Counted from the stretch's first letter, positions 1 to 11,046 are shown. The stretch: 64,000 bases of DNA from a bacterium (GCA_029977865.1 JAPOKA010000001.1:58293-122292); one strand, 5' to 3'. Numbers and translations: made by a program. The notes: generated by a model from the letters alone, not told the origin.

Positions 1-170
1 TCTGGATCGACATGCGGATGGAAGAGGAAGAGATCGACGCCGTCGAAGCGAGTGCCGTTCACCGAGGCGGCGGCGGTCAGTTCGAGCATGCGATCGAGCG
101 AGATCGGAGGATGGTCGGTGCCCGGCTCCTTGCCGACGAGTCCGGGCCACATGGCGTTGTGCAGTTGCAT
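1..170 (-). CDS. Sugar phosphate isomerase/epimerase-like TIM barrel, 5' part only
   Basis: The first 56 or so residues of a protein are visible before the window ends. It begins [20 protein letters not shown], then reads [18 protein letters not shown] and [14 protein letters not shown]. This resembles the N-terminus of the xylose-isomerase-like TIM-barrel family (sugar phosphate isomerases/epimerases), where a short strand is followed by a helix and a G-x-D-L-F strand. A strong ribosome-binding site (GGAGAAGGA) sits 7 bases before the ATG and decides the start. It lies 24 bases downstream of the cupin gene on the same strand, so the two probably form an operon acting on one sugar substrate. 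The catalytic half is outside the window, so the substrate is unknown. Confidence 0.7.
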   Translation of the reverse strand, partial: MQLHNAMWPGLVGKEPGTDHPPISLDRMLELTAAASVNGTRFDGVDLFLFHPHVDP

Positions 171-194
171 GCGAGGTTCCTTCTCCGGGCAGAA

Positions 195-1460
195 TCACGT
201 GACGAGATGGGCGCCGACCGGCGGCGCGTCCGGTTGGGTCTCTGGTCCGAAGTAGCGCAGGCAGACCAGCGGCTCGACCTCGGAGGTGTTGCGGAACTCG
301 ACGCCGCGACGGGCCCCCGCCTCGGAGCAGAACCACTCGTCGTGGGTGAGTTCGTGGAAACGGATCATGACCGGGCTCGAGAGCGGCTCGCCGTTGATGG
401 TGCCACCGCCCTGCACGCAGGTCAGTCCGTAGGCGCCGGAATCCGCGATGGTGCAGGAGGCTCCCGGCGACAGCGTGAGTTCCTTGGCGGTGAATCGCTG
501 GAAGCCGTCGAAGGTCCCGTAGATCACCCAGCGGTCGACCCAGCCCGAGCCCTCCGCCGCCACCACCGGCTCGAGATAGCGATGGCGCTTGAACTCGGGA
601 TCGACGTTCTTCTCCCAGTCGAGCTGATCGACGATGTAGTCGAGGTCCTGGTGGCGGTCCGGCGGCATGTCCTTGACCAGCAGGCTCCACGGCACCGCCC
701 GGCCCTCGACCAGCGACTGGTACATCGCGAAGACGTCGCTGCCCCACTGCGGCTCGTAGGTGCAGAGCGATCCCGGCGCGTGCAGCACCCGCGGCTCCAT
801 GATCCAACCCGAACCGACCTTCAGCCGGTGGGCCTGGGCGAGATCGAGGATCCCGTTGTCACCGTGCCGCCAGCGCTCGAGGCAGTGCCGCACCTGAGCC
901 TTGGTGGTGCCGGGAGCGAGGCCCATGAAGGTGTGCGGGAAGTTGTTGCCGACGGGGTTGTGCTGAGGCGGGAAGTAGTAGGCCTCTGGCTTGCCCTCCT
1001 GCCCCACCAACGCCGCCTGCGCGTCGTCCTGATGCATGTGGTGCGGGATCGGTCCCATGTTGTCGAAGAATTTCGCATAGACCGGCCAGCGGCGGTACCG
1101 CGCCCAGATTCGCTCGCCCACCAGATCCGCGCCGCACTCCTCGACTGCCTGCCGCAGCGTGAACTTCTCGCCACCGACCACGCACCACGAGAGCCCCTCG
1201 TCGGGAGTGCGATTCTCGTTGGCGGCCTCGGTGGTCGAGGCGAACCACCGCTCGTCGATGCCGCCTCGCTCGAGCCCGAAGGCGTAGAGGTCGTCCGGAT
1301 GCAGCTTGAGCCGACGGCCCGGCTGCAGGAACGAGCGCGGCACCCAGCACGGGGCCAGGCGCAGCAGGCCGCCGGTCCGACCCAAGGCCTCGCCGACGAT
1401 CGACGCGACGCCACGGTGGCGAGGGGTGAGTTCGAGGGTCGATGCGGGCGGTGGGCGCAT
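195..1460 (-). CDS. Cupin-domain protein, mannose-6-phosphate isomerase-like
   Basis: A 421-residue protein with two cupin-like halves. The N-terminal half has the cupin metal site: HHMH at residues 140-143 and a Glu near 159 (KPEAYYFPP). This is the arrangement of class I phosphomannose isomerase and related sugar isomerases. The C-terminal half (about 290-420) contains a second small cupin-like beta barrel. The reading frame is open 57 bases further upstream, but the ATG at 1460 is chosen because it leaves a 93-base divergent promoter gap to the next gene; its ribosome-binding site is weak. Pairing with the isomerase/epimerase downstream suggests carbohydrate catabolism. The exact reaction cannot be told from sequence. 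Confidence 0.7.
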   Translation of the reverse strand: MRPPPASTLELTPRHRGVASIVGEALGRTGGLLRLAPCWVPRSFLQPGRRLKLHPDDLYAFGLERGGIDERWFASTTEAANENRTPDEGLSWCVVGGEKFTLRQAVEECGADLVGERIWARYRRWPVYAKFFDNMGPIPHHMHQDDAQAALVGQEGKPEAYYFPPQHNPVGNNFPHTFMGLAPGTTKAQVRHCLERWRHGDNGILDLAQAHRLKVGSGWIMEPRVLHAPGSLCTYEPQWGSDVFAMYQSLVEGRAVPWSLLVKDMPPDRHQDLDYIVDQLDWEKNVDPEFKRHRYLEPVVAAEGSGWVDRWVIYGTFDGFQRFTAKELTLSPGASCTIADSGAYGLTCVQGGGTINGEPLSSPVMIRFHELTHDEWFCSEAGARRGVEFRNTSEVEPLVCLRYFGPETQPDAPPVGAHLVT

Positions 1461-1553
1461 CGCTGGAGTATCCCCGAATTGCCGGCGGCGTCGATCGGCA
1501 TCGGATCGCCTCCGCACCCCCTACCGACCCCGGGGCGAGTAGAACACTCCGTC

Positions 1554-2903
1554 ATGCGATCCAACTCGACAACCCTTCGAAGCCGATCCGTTGCCGCCCG
1601 CGCCTTCGCGGGAGTGGTCTTGCCGATGGTCCTTGGCCTCCCCAGCATCGCGGCGCCGCCGACCGCCTGCGACCCGCCCGCTGCCGCCGGATCGTTCGGC
1701 CTCGAGCTTGTGGAGGACGGCTCGGGGGTGCTCGCGACCTGGATCGAGCCCGGAGAGGGAGCCGCGGCGGTTCGATTCAGCCGCTTCGATCCGAACGCCA
1801 CGCCGGTCTGGACCACGCCCCAAACCGTCGCCGAGCGCCCGGATCTCTTCGCCAACTGGGCCGATCGGCCCGCGGTGCGAAGGCTCCCGGACGGATCGCT
1901 GCTTGCCCACGATCTCCGCAAGATCGCCGAAGGCACCTACGCCTACGGCGTCAGACTCTCGCGTTCGACCGACGAAGGCGCGACCTGGACCGACCTCGGC
2001 TGGCTTCACGACGACGCGCGCGCCGTCGAACACGGCTTCGTCTCGATGCTGCCTGCTACGGGCGGTGTGATGGCCTTCTGGCTCGATGGCCGCGAGATGA
2101 CCGAACAGAAGCCCGGCGCCGGTCATGGGCACGACGATCACGGCGGCGAGGGCGGGCCGATGACGCTCCGCACCGTGGCGATCGCGACCGACGCAATCGC
2201 CGCCGCCGAGGAAGCCAGCGTCGCCCCAGCTTCCCGCGGGCTCGACGCGCGAGTCTGCGAGTGTTGCGACACCGACGCGGCCAACACCGAGTCGGGACCG
2301 GTGGTCGTCTACCGCGACCGCGGGCCCAACGAGGAGCGCGACATCTTCATCGTGCGACGGGTCGGTCGCGAGTGGACGACGCCCATGCCGGTCTCGCGCG
2401 ACGGCTGGATCATGCCGGGGTGCCCGGTCAACGGTCCCGCGATCGCAGCCCGCGGGTCGGAGGTCTGCGTGGCGTGGTTCACGGCCGCCTTCGGCGATCT
2501 CGACGACCCCAGCCCCCCTCGAGTGCTGGCGGCGCGAAGCGACGACTCCGGCGCGACCTTCTCCGCGCCGCTCGAACTCTCCGAAACCAGCATCGGCCGC
2601 ACCGATCTGGTGATGCTGCCCGACGGCGATGCGATCGCCTGCTGGGTCGATCGGCTCGATCCGCCCGTTGGGCTCGAACCGCCGCTCGAGCGGGCGAAGG
2701 ACCAGGGCTCGATCGCCCTGCGGCGGATCGCCCGCGACGGTTCGCTTGGCCCCGCGGTGCTTGCGGCGCCGATCCATCTGGGTCGCCTCGCGGGATTCCC
2801 TCGCCTGGTCGTGCTTCCCGGCGAGTCGCCGCGCCTGCTGCTGGCGTGGCGAGACGAAGGTGGAAACACGATTCGGACCCTGCTGCTCGATCCGCCCGCC
2901 TGA
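1554..2903 (+). CDS. Secreted BNR/sialidase-like beta-propeller protein
   Basis: 449 residues with an N-terminal Sec-type signal peptide (basic start, hydrophobic 13-32, SIAA cleavage region). At least two Asp-box repeats of the sialidase/BNR type are visible (STDEGATW near 138-145 and SDDSGATF near 340), which predicts a beta-propeller in the periplasm or outside the cell. Two odd features stand out: a His-rich patch HGHDDH at 191-196 and a CECC cluster at 235-238, the latter seen in a family of bacterial sialidase-like proteins. No catalytic sialidase Arg triad could be assigned, so sialidase activity is not claimed. It is followed 43 bases later by a sulfatase on the same strand, consistent with attack on sulfated or decorated glycans. 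Confidence 0.72.
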   Translation: MRSNSTTLRSRSVAARAFAGVVLPMVLGLPSIAAPPTACDPPAAAGSFGLELVEDGSGVLATWIEPGEGAAAVRFSRFDPNATPVWTTPQTVAERPDLFANWADRPAVRRLPDGSLLAHDLRKIAEGTYAYGVRLSRSTDEGATWTDLGWLHDDARAVEHGFVSMLPATGGVMAFWLDGREMTEQKPGAGHGHDDHGGEGGPMTLRTVAIATDAIAAAEEASVAPASRGLDARVCECCDTDAANTESGPVVVYRDRGPNEERDIFIVRRVGREWTTPMPVSRDGWIMPGCPVNGPAIAARGSEVCVAWFTAAFGDLDDPSPPRVLAARSDDSGATFSAPLELSETSIGRTDLVMLPDGDAIACWVDRLDPPVGLEPPLERAKDQGSIALRRIARDGSLGPAVLAAPIHLGRLAGFPRLVVLPGESPRLLLAWRDEGGNTIRTLLLDPPA

Positions 2904-2946
2904 TCGGCGGACCGAAGCCGACTCGCGGCGCCGTTAGTCTGTGGCC

Positions 2947-4572
2947 ATGAATCCACGAACGACTTCCGTGCTGCTCGCGGCGTTGGCGACGTCTGCGCTC
3001 TTCGGGCAGTCCGAAGCTCCGGCGACGCGGCCCAACATCGTCTTCATCATGGCCGACGATCACTGCATGCAGGCGATCTCCTGCTACGGAGCCTCGGCGG
3101 CGCCAGGGGTGATCGAGACTCCAGGCATCGATCGCATCGCCCGCGAAGGCATGCGCTTCGATCGTGCCAGCGTCACCAACGCGATCTGCGGACCGTCGCG
3201 TGCCACCATCCTCACCGGCAAGCACTGCCATGCCCACGGCTTCGCCACCAACGGGCAGAAGTTCGACGGTGATCAGCAGACCTTTCCGAAGCTGCTGCAG
3301 AAGGCCGGCTACCGCACCGAGATGATCGGCAAGTGGCACCTCTCGAGCGCCCCGAGCGGATTCGACCACTCCGAGATCCTCGTCGGACAAGGCGACTACT
3401 GGAATCCGGTCTTCATCGTCGACGGCGAGCGGACTCGGCTCGAAGGTCACACCACCGATCTCATCCATCAGTCGGCGACCGCTCGGCTCGAGGCCCTCGC
3501 CGAAGGCGCGAAGGAAGGCACCCCCTTCCTGCTGATGGTGCATCACAAGGCCCCGCACCGGAACTGGATGCCGCATCCGCGGCATCTCGAGCTCTTCGAG
3601 GAGGGTGAGATCCCGCTGCCGCCGAGCTTCTTCGACGCGCCAGATCGCCGATCGCCGGCGGGAGCGATCCAGACCATGCAGATCGATCGCGATCTCGCGT
3701 GGCTCTACGACCTCAAGGTCGACCCCACCACCCTCTTCCCCGGCGAGGAGGTCTCGCAACTCGACCGCTGGATGGCCAACGAACTCGCCCGCGTGCCCGC
3801 CGAGGCGCTCGCCGCCTACGACGCGACGCACGCGGAGGAGAACGCCGCGCTCGCCGAGTCGATCAAGCAGATGACGCCGGAGGAACTGGCCCGCTGGAAG
3901 TTTCAGCGCTACGCCAAGAACTACCTCCGAACCGCGCAGGGCGTGGACGACTCGGTCGGCGGCATTCTCGAGACCCTCGACCGGCTCGGCATCGCCGACG
4001 ACACCATCGTGGTCTACACCAGCGATCAGGGCTGGTATCTCGGCGAGCAGGGCTGGTTCGACAAGCGCTGGATGTACGAGCCGAGCTTCCGCACGCCGCT
4101 CGTGGTGCGCTGGCCCGGCGAGGTCGAGGCGGGGTCGACCTCGAACGCCCTCGCCCAGAACCTCGACTTCGCGGAGACCTTCCTCGAGGCCGCCGGCGTC
4201 GAGATTCCTGCGGACATGCAGGGCCGAAGTCTCGTTCCGGTGCTCACCGGTCGCGCCGGCGCCGAAGAGGCCCTGCGCGACGCGGTCTACTACCGCTTCG
4301 AGGAGTCCCGCGGCGCCCACACCGTGCCGCGGCACGAAGGCGTCGCCACCCGGGACGCCAAGCTCATTCGCTACATCGATCTCGTCGGCGAGGACGGTCG
4401 CCCGCTCCTCGAGCTCTACCGCCTCGACGTCGATCCGGAGGAGCGCCGGAACCTCGCCGGTCTCGAAGAAAACGCGGCGCTCGAGCAGGCGATGCTTGCC
4501 CGCCTCGAGGCACTTCGACGCGAGTACGCCGCTCCGGACGACGCTCGTGGATCAGTCACCACGACTCCCTGA
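2947..4572 (+). CDS. Secreted Cys-type sulfatase
   Basis: 541 residues, sulfatase family. The N-terminus is a short signal peptide (LLAALATSALFG), then RPNIVFIMADDH supplies the paired metal-binding Asp37-Asp38. The sulfatase signature CGPSRATILTGKH carries Cys81, the residue that is converted to formylglycine by a separate maturase; none is in the window. A GKWHL motif and a C-terminal VVYTSDQGW segment complete the active-site pocket. An in-frame GTG lies two codons upstream; ATG at 2947 is preferred for the signal peptide. Planctomycetes carry many such enzymes for desulfating algal polysaccharides; the substrate here is not predictable. It converges on the deoxyhypusine-synthase-like gene with only 29 bases between. 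Confidence 0.9.
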   Translation: MNPRTTSVLLAALATSALFGQSEAPATRPNIVFIMADDHCMQAISCYGASAAPGVIETPGIDRIAREGMRFDRASVTNAICGPSRATILTGKHCHAHGFATNGQKFDGDQQTFPKLLQKAGYRTEMIGKWHLSSAPSGFDHSEILVGQGDYWNPVFIVDGERTRLEGHTTDLIHQSATARLEALAEGAKEGTPFLLMVHHKAPHRNWMPHPRHLELFEEGEIPLPPSFFDAPDRRSPAGAIQTMQIDRDLAWLYDLKVDPTTLFPGEEVSQLDRWMANELARVPAEALAAYDATHAEENAALAESIKQMTPEELARWKFQRYAKNYLRTAQGVDDSVGGILETLDRLGIADDTIVVYTSDQGWYLGEQGWFDKRWMYEPSFRTPLVVRWPGEVEAGSTSNALAQNLDFAETFLEAAGVEIPADMQGRSLVPVLTGRAGAEEALRDAVYYRFEESRGAHTVPRHEGVATRDAKLIRYIDLVGEDGRPLLELYRLDVDPEERRNLAGLEENAALEQAMLARLEALRREYAAPDDARGSVTTTP

Positions 4573-4601
4573 GCCGCGACCACGGCGAGTCGATCGCCGG
4601 A

Positions 4602-5651
4602 TCATCGCCGCGCGCGGGCCTTGCGGGTCTCTGCCCGCGAGGCCTTGATCATCGCGTCGGCGGCCTTGGGGTTCGCCTTCGCTTCGAGCAGCGCCTGCAG
4701 CATGAGGGGCGCCACGATGGTCGCATCGGACTCGATCACGAACATCGGGGTCTTCTCGGTGAGCTTGTCCCAGGTGATCTTCTCGTTGGGCGTGGCGCCC
4801 GAGTAGGACCCATAGGAGGTGGTCGAGTCGGAGATCTGGCAGAAGTACGCCCACGGCTTCACCGGCTTCTCGAGGTCGTACTTGATCGACGGCACCACGC
4901 AGATCGGGAAGTCGCCGGCGATGCCGCCGCCGATCTGGAAGAAGCCGACGCCGCGGCCCTTCGAGAGCTCGCGGTAGTCGTCGTAGAACTGCGCCATGTA
5001 CTCGATGCCGCTCTTGACGATCGCCGCGGTGCAGTCGCCGTGCTTGACGTGCGAGGCGAAGATGTTGCCGAAGGTCGAGTCCTCGCAGCCGGGCACCACC
5101 ATCGGCAGGTTCGCCTTCGCGGCAGCGAGGAGCCAGCACTGGGTCGGATCACCTTGGTGAATCGCCTTCGGCAGCGCCTTGATGAGGTCGTAGAAGTACT
5201 GATGCCAGAAGCGTCGCTCGCCCCGCGTCGAGGCGTCCTTCCACATCGGAACGAGGATCTTCTCGACCGCCCGGAAGGCCTCGTCCTCTGGAATGCTGGT
5301 GTCGGTGACTCGCCGCATCCGCTGCTCGAGGATCCGGGTGTCGTCGGCCTTGGTGAGATAGCGGTACTCGGGGAAGTCCTTGTAGTGGTCGTGGGCGACG
5401 AGCCGGAAGAGCGACTCCTCGAGGTTGGCACCGGTCACCGAGAGGCCGTGGACGAGCCCGGCGCGGATCGCCGGCGCGAGCGAGATGCCCAACTGAGCCG
5501 AACTCATGGCGCCGGCGACCGCCCAGAACATGCGGCCGCCCGCGGAGACGTGGTCCCAGTAGGCAAAGAGCGCGTCGCGGGTGGCGCGAGCATTGAAGTT
5601 GCGGTAGTTGGAGCAGACGAACTGGAGGATCGGGAGGCTTGGGGTCGGCAT
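4602..5651 (-). CDS. Deoxyhypusine synthase-like protein
   Basis: 349 residues matching the deoxyhypusine synthase fold family from end to end. Visible motifs are the VTGANLEE segment, the NAD-binding IGGGIAGDFPIC, and the C-terminal SGATPNEKITWDKL, in which Lys296 corresponds to the lysine that forms the enzyme-substrate imine in eukaryotic deoxyhypusine synthase (K329 in human). Eukaryotic and archaeal enzymes transfer an aminobutyl group from spermidine to eIF5A; bacteria lack eIF5A, so bacterial homologues are thought to act on other amines, for example homospermidine formation. That role is inference. No polyamine genes are adjacent. Confidence 0.85.
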   Translation of the reverse strand: MPTPSLPILQFVCSNYRNFNARATRDALFAYWDHVSAGGRMFWAVAGAMSSAQLGISLAPAIRAGLVHGLSVTGANLEESLFRLVAHDHYKDFPEYRYLTKADDTRILEQRMRRVTDTSIPEDEAFRAVEKILVPMWKDASTRGERRFWHQYFYDLIKALPKAIHQGDPTQCWLLAAAKANLPMVVPGCEDSTFGNIFASHVKHGDCTAAIVKSGIEYMAQFYDDYRELSKGRGVGFFQIGGGIAGDFPICVVPSIKYDLEKPVKPWAYFCQISDSTTSYGSYSGATPNEKITWDKLTEKTPMFVIESDATIVAPLMLQALLEAKANPKAADAMIKASRAETRKARARR

Positions 5652-5749
5652 GGGACGCGGAATCTAGCGGACGCGCCGCCCCGCCGCCTCCGGCTCGAAT
5701 CCCGCCGCCACGCCGCCACCGTTCGATCCGAACGGGCCGTCGAGATTCC

Positions 5750-6343
5750 TCAGCGGCGCCGCCGCGACGCGAGGCCAGCCAAGGCGATCGCCGCGAGCAC
5801 GCCTGGCGCCGGCACCACCGTGGCCGTGAAGGAGGCGGTGGCGTAGCTGGTGACGATCAGAAGTCCGGCGGTGGTCGCGATGCCCTGGTCCTGAACTGCC
5901 CGCAGGATGCTCTCGGTTCCGACGGCGGCACCGCTGAAGGAGGTGACCATGCTCCAGCCGAGTGGCCCTTCGTAGCTTCCGGAGGTGAAGCTCTCGAAGG
6001 GGTCGTAGATCCCGAAGCCGATTCGAAGGCCTTGGCTGTCGTTGGTGTAAGTCCAGACCGCGGAGTTGGCGATCAGCGCTTCGGTGATCGGAGCGGCCAA
6101 GTCACCCACCTCCACCTCGCCCGAGAGCGGGGTCACGTTGAAGCCCCGGGGTGAACCAGGCTGCACATCGGCGGTGTCGGCGAAGAGTGTCCAGGAGACG
6201 TCGGTGTCGGTGAAGCTCTCACCCGCGAACGAGCCGGTCGCACCGTCGAGGAAGAAGGTGTAGGTGACTTCCGCGGCAGAGGCTGCGGACGCCGCGGCGA
6301 TCGCGACGGTCGCGACGACTGCGGTGACGCTCGATGAGTTCAT
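5750..6343 (-). CDS. Secreted protein with PEP-CTERM-like sorting tail
   Basis: 197 residues. The start at ATG 6343 is fixed by a good ribosome-binding site (GGAGAGAGGG) and a clean signal peptide ending ASAASAA. The middle is a Ser/Thr/Gly-rich beta-type domain of unknown function. The last 21 residues (177-197) form a tripartite sorting tail: VPAPG, a hydrophobic helix (VLAAIALAGLA), then SRRRR. This is the layout of PEP-CTERM-like exosortase substrates. An exosortase is encoded at 23392-24267, but the tail class differs somewhat from VPLPA. The gene is divergent from another tail-bearing protein at 6809. Confidence 0.78.
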   Translation of the reverse strand: MNSSSVTAVVATVAIAAASAASAAEVTYTFFLDGATGSFAGESFTDTDVSWTLFADTADVQPGSPRGFNVTPLSGEVEVGDLAAPITEALIANSAVWTYTNDSQGLRIGFGIYDPFESFTSGSYEGPLGWSMVTSFSGAAVGTESILRAVQDQGIATTAGLLIVTSYATASFTATVVPAPGVLAAIALAGLASRRRR

Positions 6344-6808
6344 GGATTCCCTCTCTCCGTCGGAACGATCTCGACTCGGACCCTCCACCTTGCCTCCTCG
6401 CCGGGTGGGGTCAAGGCGAAGGCGACCATTCGGTGGCGGGATCTTCCAAACTTGCGACGGTCGGCTCGCCAGCGGCGATCCAACCCGGGCTGAGATCGCC
6501 CCGGGCGAGCCCTGCGGTGACCCCTTCGCCGCCCTGCGCCGAATCCGCGTTCAGTGCCACCCCGCCGCTGAAACCGCCGCTCGGTCGCCAGGAGGGAGGC
6601 CCTCGCAGCGAGGTGTCGGGTCTCGATCTGCCTCGAGTCCGGCCACGAACCGCCCTGCCGGGCCGGAATCACCTTCCGATCGTCCGAAAAACCAGCGATT
6701 GGCATTTGCCGAAAGCAGTCTTCGGGCTAGTTTCGTGGGGTGGGTTCGCCCGCTCTGACCGCGGATTCCCGCGGTTTCCCTTCGCATCAGGACCTCGGAG
6801 AAAGACTC
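6344..6808. other. 465-base intergenic region between two divergent surface-protein genes
   Basis: No gene is supported here: short frames on both strands lack start signals and resemble no family. The region must hold two divergent promoters for the tail-bearing proteins at 5750 and 6809. I could not identify convincing -35/-10 boxes. The right end holds a GC-rich hairpin (6758-6775) described separately, and a small CCGAA/TTCGG inverted repeat lies near 6708-6724. Confidence 0.5.
6758..6775 (+). promoter_or_regulatory. GC-rich hairpin in the leader of the gene at 6809
   Basis: ACCGCGG, four-base loop ATTC, CCGCGGT: a perfect 7-bp stem followed by TTTCCC, ending 33 bases before the ATG. It could be a small attenuator or an mRNA-stabilising stem. 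The inverted repeat is directly visible; function is inference. Confidence 0.4.
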
Positions 6809-7483
6809 ATGAAGTGTTGGATCGCGTCCGTCGCCACCGTTGGCTTGATTGCCGGATCGTCTTGGGCCGCCGGCGGCACCACCTACTCCGACGCCACCGG
6901 CGACCTCTTCGACAATGGCTTCACCAACCTCGACATCTTCCATGTGACGGTGACCAACGACGAATTCAACGTCCACTTCACCGTCACGACGTCCGGCTTC
7001 CAGAGCTGGACCAAATACCTCTTCTTCTTCAACACCGGATCGGAGAGCACCATCTCCAACCCTTGGAACCGTCCCATCGACATCGGGTCGGCCAATCCAG
7101 GGGGCATCAACCGCTTCATCGGTTCGTGGGTTGACCAGCCCAGCGGCAACTCCCAGCAGTGGGCCTTCAATGGCACCGACTGGAATCTCGATGCCACCGG
7201 CGACAACGATCAGAGCATGATCGGATCGAACAAGGTCACTTGGTCCGTTTCGATGGCCTGGCTCGGAGTCGAAATCGGCGAAACCTTCTGGTTCGATGTC
7301 GCCACCAGCGGCGGCGGCAACGACCCGGGCGTCGACCACCTGTCGCGACCGGACCCCGCCACCACTGGTTGGGGCGATCCGTCGGTGGCGGGCGCGTTCC
7401 TCGCCTACACCGTGGTGCCGACGCCCGGCGCTGTCGCACTGCTCGCGGCGGCTGGACTTGCTCGCTCGCGTCGTCGCGGCTGA
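6809..7483 (+). CDS. Secreted protein with PEP-CTERM-like sorting tail
   Basis: 224 residues. ATG 6809 follows a GGAG ribosome-binding site by 8 bases. A signal peptide (LIAGSSWAAG) is followed by an acidic, aromatic-rich beta domain (YSDATGDLFD, FTVTTSGFQSW, WSVSMAWLGVEIGETFWF) reminiscent of calcium-binding carbohydrate-type jelly rolls; no family is assigned. The C-terminal 22 residues are VPTPG, hydrophobic ALLAAAGLA, then RSRRRG, again the exosortase-substrate architecture. It is divergent from a similar tail-bearing protein and ends at a strong hairpin terminator. The body shows no clear similarity to its neighbour, so they share only sorting. Confidence 0.8.
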   Translation: MKCWIASVATVGLIAGSSWAAGGTTYSDATGDLFDNGFTNLDIFHVTVTNDEFNVHFTVTTSGFQSWTKYLFFFNTGSESTISNPWNRPIDIGSANPGGINRFIGSWVDQPSGNSQQWAFNGTDWNLDATGDNDQSMIGSNKVTWSVSMAWLGVEIGETFWFDVATSGGGNDPGVDHLSRPDPATTGWGDPSVAGAFLAYTVVPTPGAVALLAAAGLARSRRRG

Positions 7484-7508
7484 GTCCAACCCACGCTTGT
7501 GACTGTTG

Positions 7509-7536
7509 CACGACGGCTCCGCAAGGGGCCGTCGTG
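7509..7536. terminator. Bidirectional hairpin terminator, 12-bp stem with GCAA loop
   Basis: CACGACGGCTCC pairs with GGGGCCGTCGTG (one G-T wobble) around a GCAA tetraloop. It lies between the convergent ends of the genes at 7483 and 7607. There is no long T-run, so it is a stem-type rather than a classical intrinsic terminator. Confidence 0.7.
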
Positions 7537-7606
7537 TCATTGGTGAGGGACGCTGCACCACGCCGCGGACGCCGCGAACGCGAGGTCGGCGGGTGAGCAA
7601 TCTCGC

Positions 7607-9466
<1,860 letters not shown>

Positions 9467-9510
9467 TCGTGCTCACCATGCCGTGCGCTGCGTGGACCGA
9501 GTGCGCTGGT

Positions 9511-11046
9511 TCAACGCCTCGCGCCACCGCCGGCCTTGGCGAACGGGCGCCATGCCTGACGCCGTCCCCTGCCGCCGCCGGCCGACGCCGCCGCGGCGTG
9601 GGCGGGTGCGGCCGGTGCCCGTTCCGCAGCAGCTCCGCTGCGGCCACGGCCGCCGCGGCGTGCCTTTCCACCGCCGTTCGAACCGCCCCGCGGTCCGCCG
9701 CTTCCCTGCCGGCCGCGCCGGCCACCTGAATCCTGAGCCGATCGCGACGACCGCTCGGGACCGAGTTCCCGCTCGGCATCGGCAGCGCCGGCGGCGCGAG
9801 GAATCGACTGACGGGTCTTGCGCTCGATCTCGCGAAGAAGTCCCCGCTCCCCTTCGTCGCAGAAGGAGATCGCAACGCCCGATGCTCCGGCCCGCGCGGT
9901 GCGACCGATCCGGTGCACGTACGCCTCGGGCTCCATGGGCAGGTCGTAGTTGACCACGTGGGTGATGCCATCGACGTCGAGGCCGCGTGCGGCGATGTCG
10001 GTCGCCACGAGAACCGGCGAGCGCCCGGTGCGGAAGGCCTCGAGTGCTCGGGTCCGCTGACCCTGCGAGCGATTGCCGTGGATCGCCTCGGCGGAGATCC
10101 CGGCCCGGCGAAGTTGCTTCACCACCCGGTCGGCACCGTGCTTGGTGCGGGTGAAGACCAGGGCGAGGTCGACCGGCTCGCGATCGAAGAGCTCGATCAG
10201 CAACTCGGTCTTGCGGGCCTTGGGAACAAAGTGGAGGCGCTGGGAGATCCGCTCGACGGTGCTGGACTCCGGTGCCACCGAGACCTTGACCGGATCGCGG
10301 AGCAGTTGATCGGCGAGCCGCTCGATCTCTTCGGGCATGGTGGCGGAGAAGAGCATGGTGCGGCGCCGAGCCGGCACCGCCGCGGCGATGCGGCGGATCG
10401 GCTCGATGAAGCCCATGTCGAGCATGCGATCGGCCTCGTCGAGGACGAAGACCTCGATGCCCGAGAGATCGACGAGCCGCTGCCCCATCAGGTCGAGCAG
10501 GCGTCCGGGTGTCGCCACCAGCACGTCGATGCCGCGGGCGATGGCGTTGACCTGCGGCCCTTGCCCAACGCCGCCAAAGATCACGGTGCCGCGAAGCCCG
10601 GTGTTGCGGCCGTAGGTGGCGAAGCTCTCTCCGATCTGCGCGGCAAGCTCGCGCGTGGGCGAGAGCACGAGCACCCGGGGCTTGCGGCCGGCGGGCGGTC
10701 GGGCGCCGGGCATGGACGCGGCAAGGAGCCGGTGGAGGATCGGCAGCGCGAAGGCCGCGGTCTTTCCGGTTCCGGTCTGGGCGATGCCGAGCAGATCGCG
10801 ACCCGCCAGCGCCGGCGGAATCGCCTGAGACTGAATCGGAGTCGGTTCGCGATAGCCCTCGGCGGCAAGCGCCGCGAGGAGGCAGTCGTGAAGTCCGAGG
10901 TGGGCGAAGCCCGTCGCCTCGGCGGCGGGCACGGTGGAAACGAGAACGTCTTGCACTGGAACGATGAACCTTCCGGCCGCGGCAGGGATCGGGTCCCGCG
11001 GACCGATGACGACGACCGCATCGCGGTCGAAGGGCGTTTCACGCAT
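9511..11046 (-). CDS. rhlE: DEAD-box ATP-dependent RNA helicase, RhlE-like
   Basis: 511 residues. All core motifs are present: Q motif ([13 protein letters not shown]), Walker A AQTGTGKT (89-96), [12 protein letters not shown] (203-206), SAT, and [10 protein letters not shown] in domain 2. The tail (about 425-511) is a low-complexity Arg/Gly basic region, common in RNA helicases that bind structured RNA. It unwinds RNA duplexes in ribosome assembly or mRNA decay. The N-terminus is uncertain: ATG 11046 is used, but homologues begin close to the GFAHLGL segment (residue 46), so a GTG near residues 30-39 may be the true start. It is 44 bases upstream of the ABC-F gene on the same strand. Confidence 0.88.
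   Translation of the reverse strand: MRETPFDRDAVVVIGPRDPIPAAAGRFIVPVQDVLVSTVPAAEATGFAHLGLHDCLLAALAAEGYREPTPIQSQAIPPALAGRDLLGIAQTGTGKTAAFALPILHRLLAASMPGARPPAGRKPRVLVLSPTRELAAQIGESFATYGRNTGLRGTVIFGGVGQGPQVNAIARGIDVLVATPGRLLDLMGQRLVDLSGIEVFVLDEADRMLDMGFIEPIRRIAAAVPARRRTMLFSATMPEEIERLADQLLRDPVKVSVAPESSTVERISQRLHFVPKARKTELLIELFDREPVDLALVFTRTKHGADRVVKQLRRAGISAEAIHGNRSQGQRTRALEAFRTGRSPVLVATDIAARGLDVDGITHVVNYDLPMEPEAYVHRIGRTARAGASGVAISFCDEGERGLLREIERKTRQSIPRAAGAADAERELGPERSSRSAQDSGGRRGRQGSGGPRGGSNGGGKARRGGRGRSGAAAERAPAAPAHAAAASAGGGRGRRQAWRPFAKAGGGARR

Noticed and set aside
12..1553. Upstream extension of the 1554 gene on the plus strand
   Set aside because: The frame is antisense to the cupin gene, its residues look random, and a signal peptide begins at 1554.
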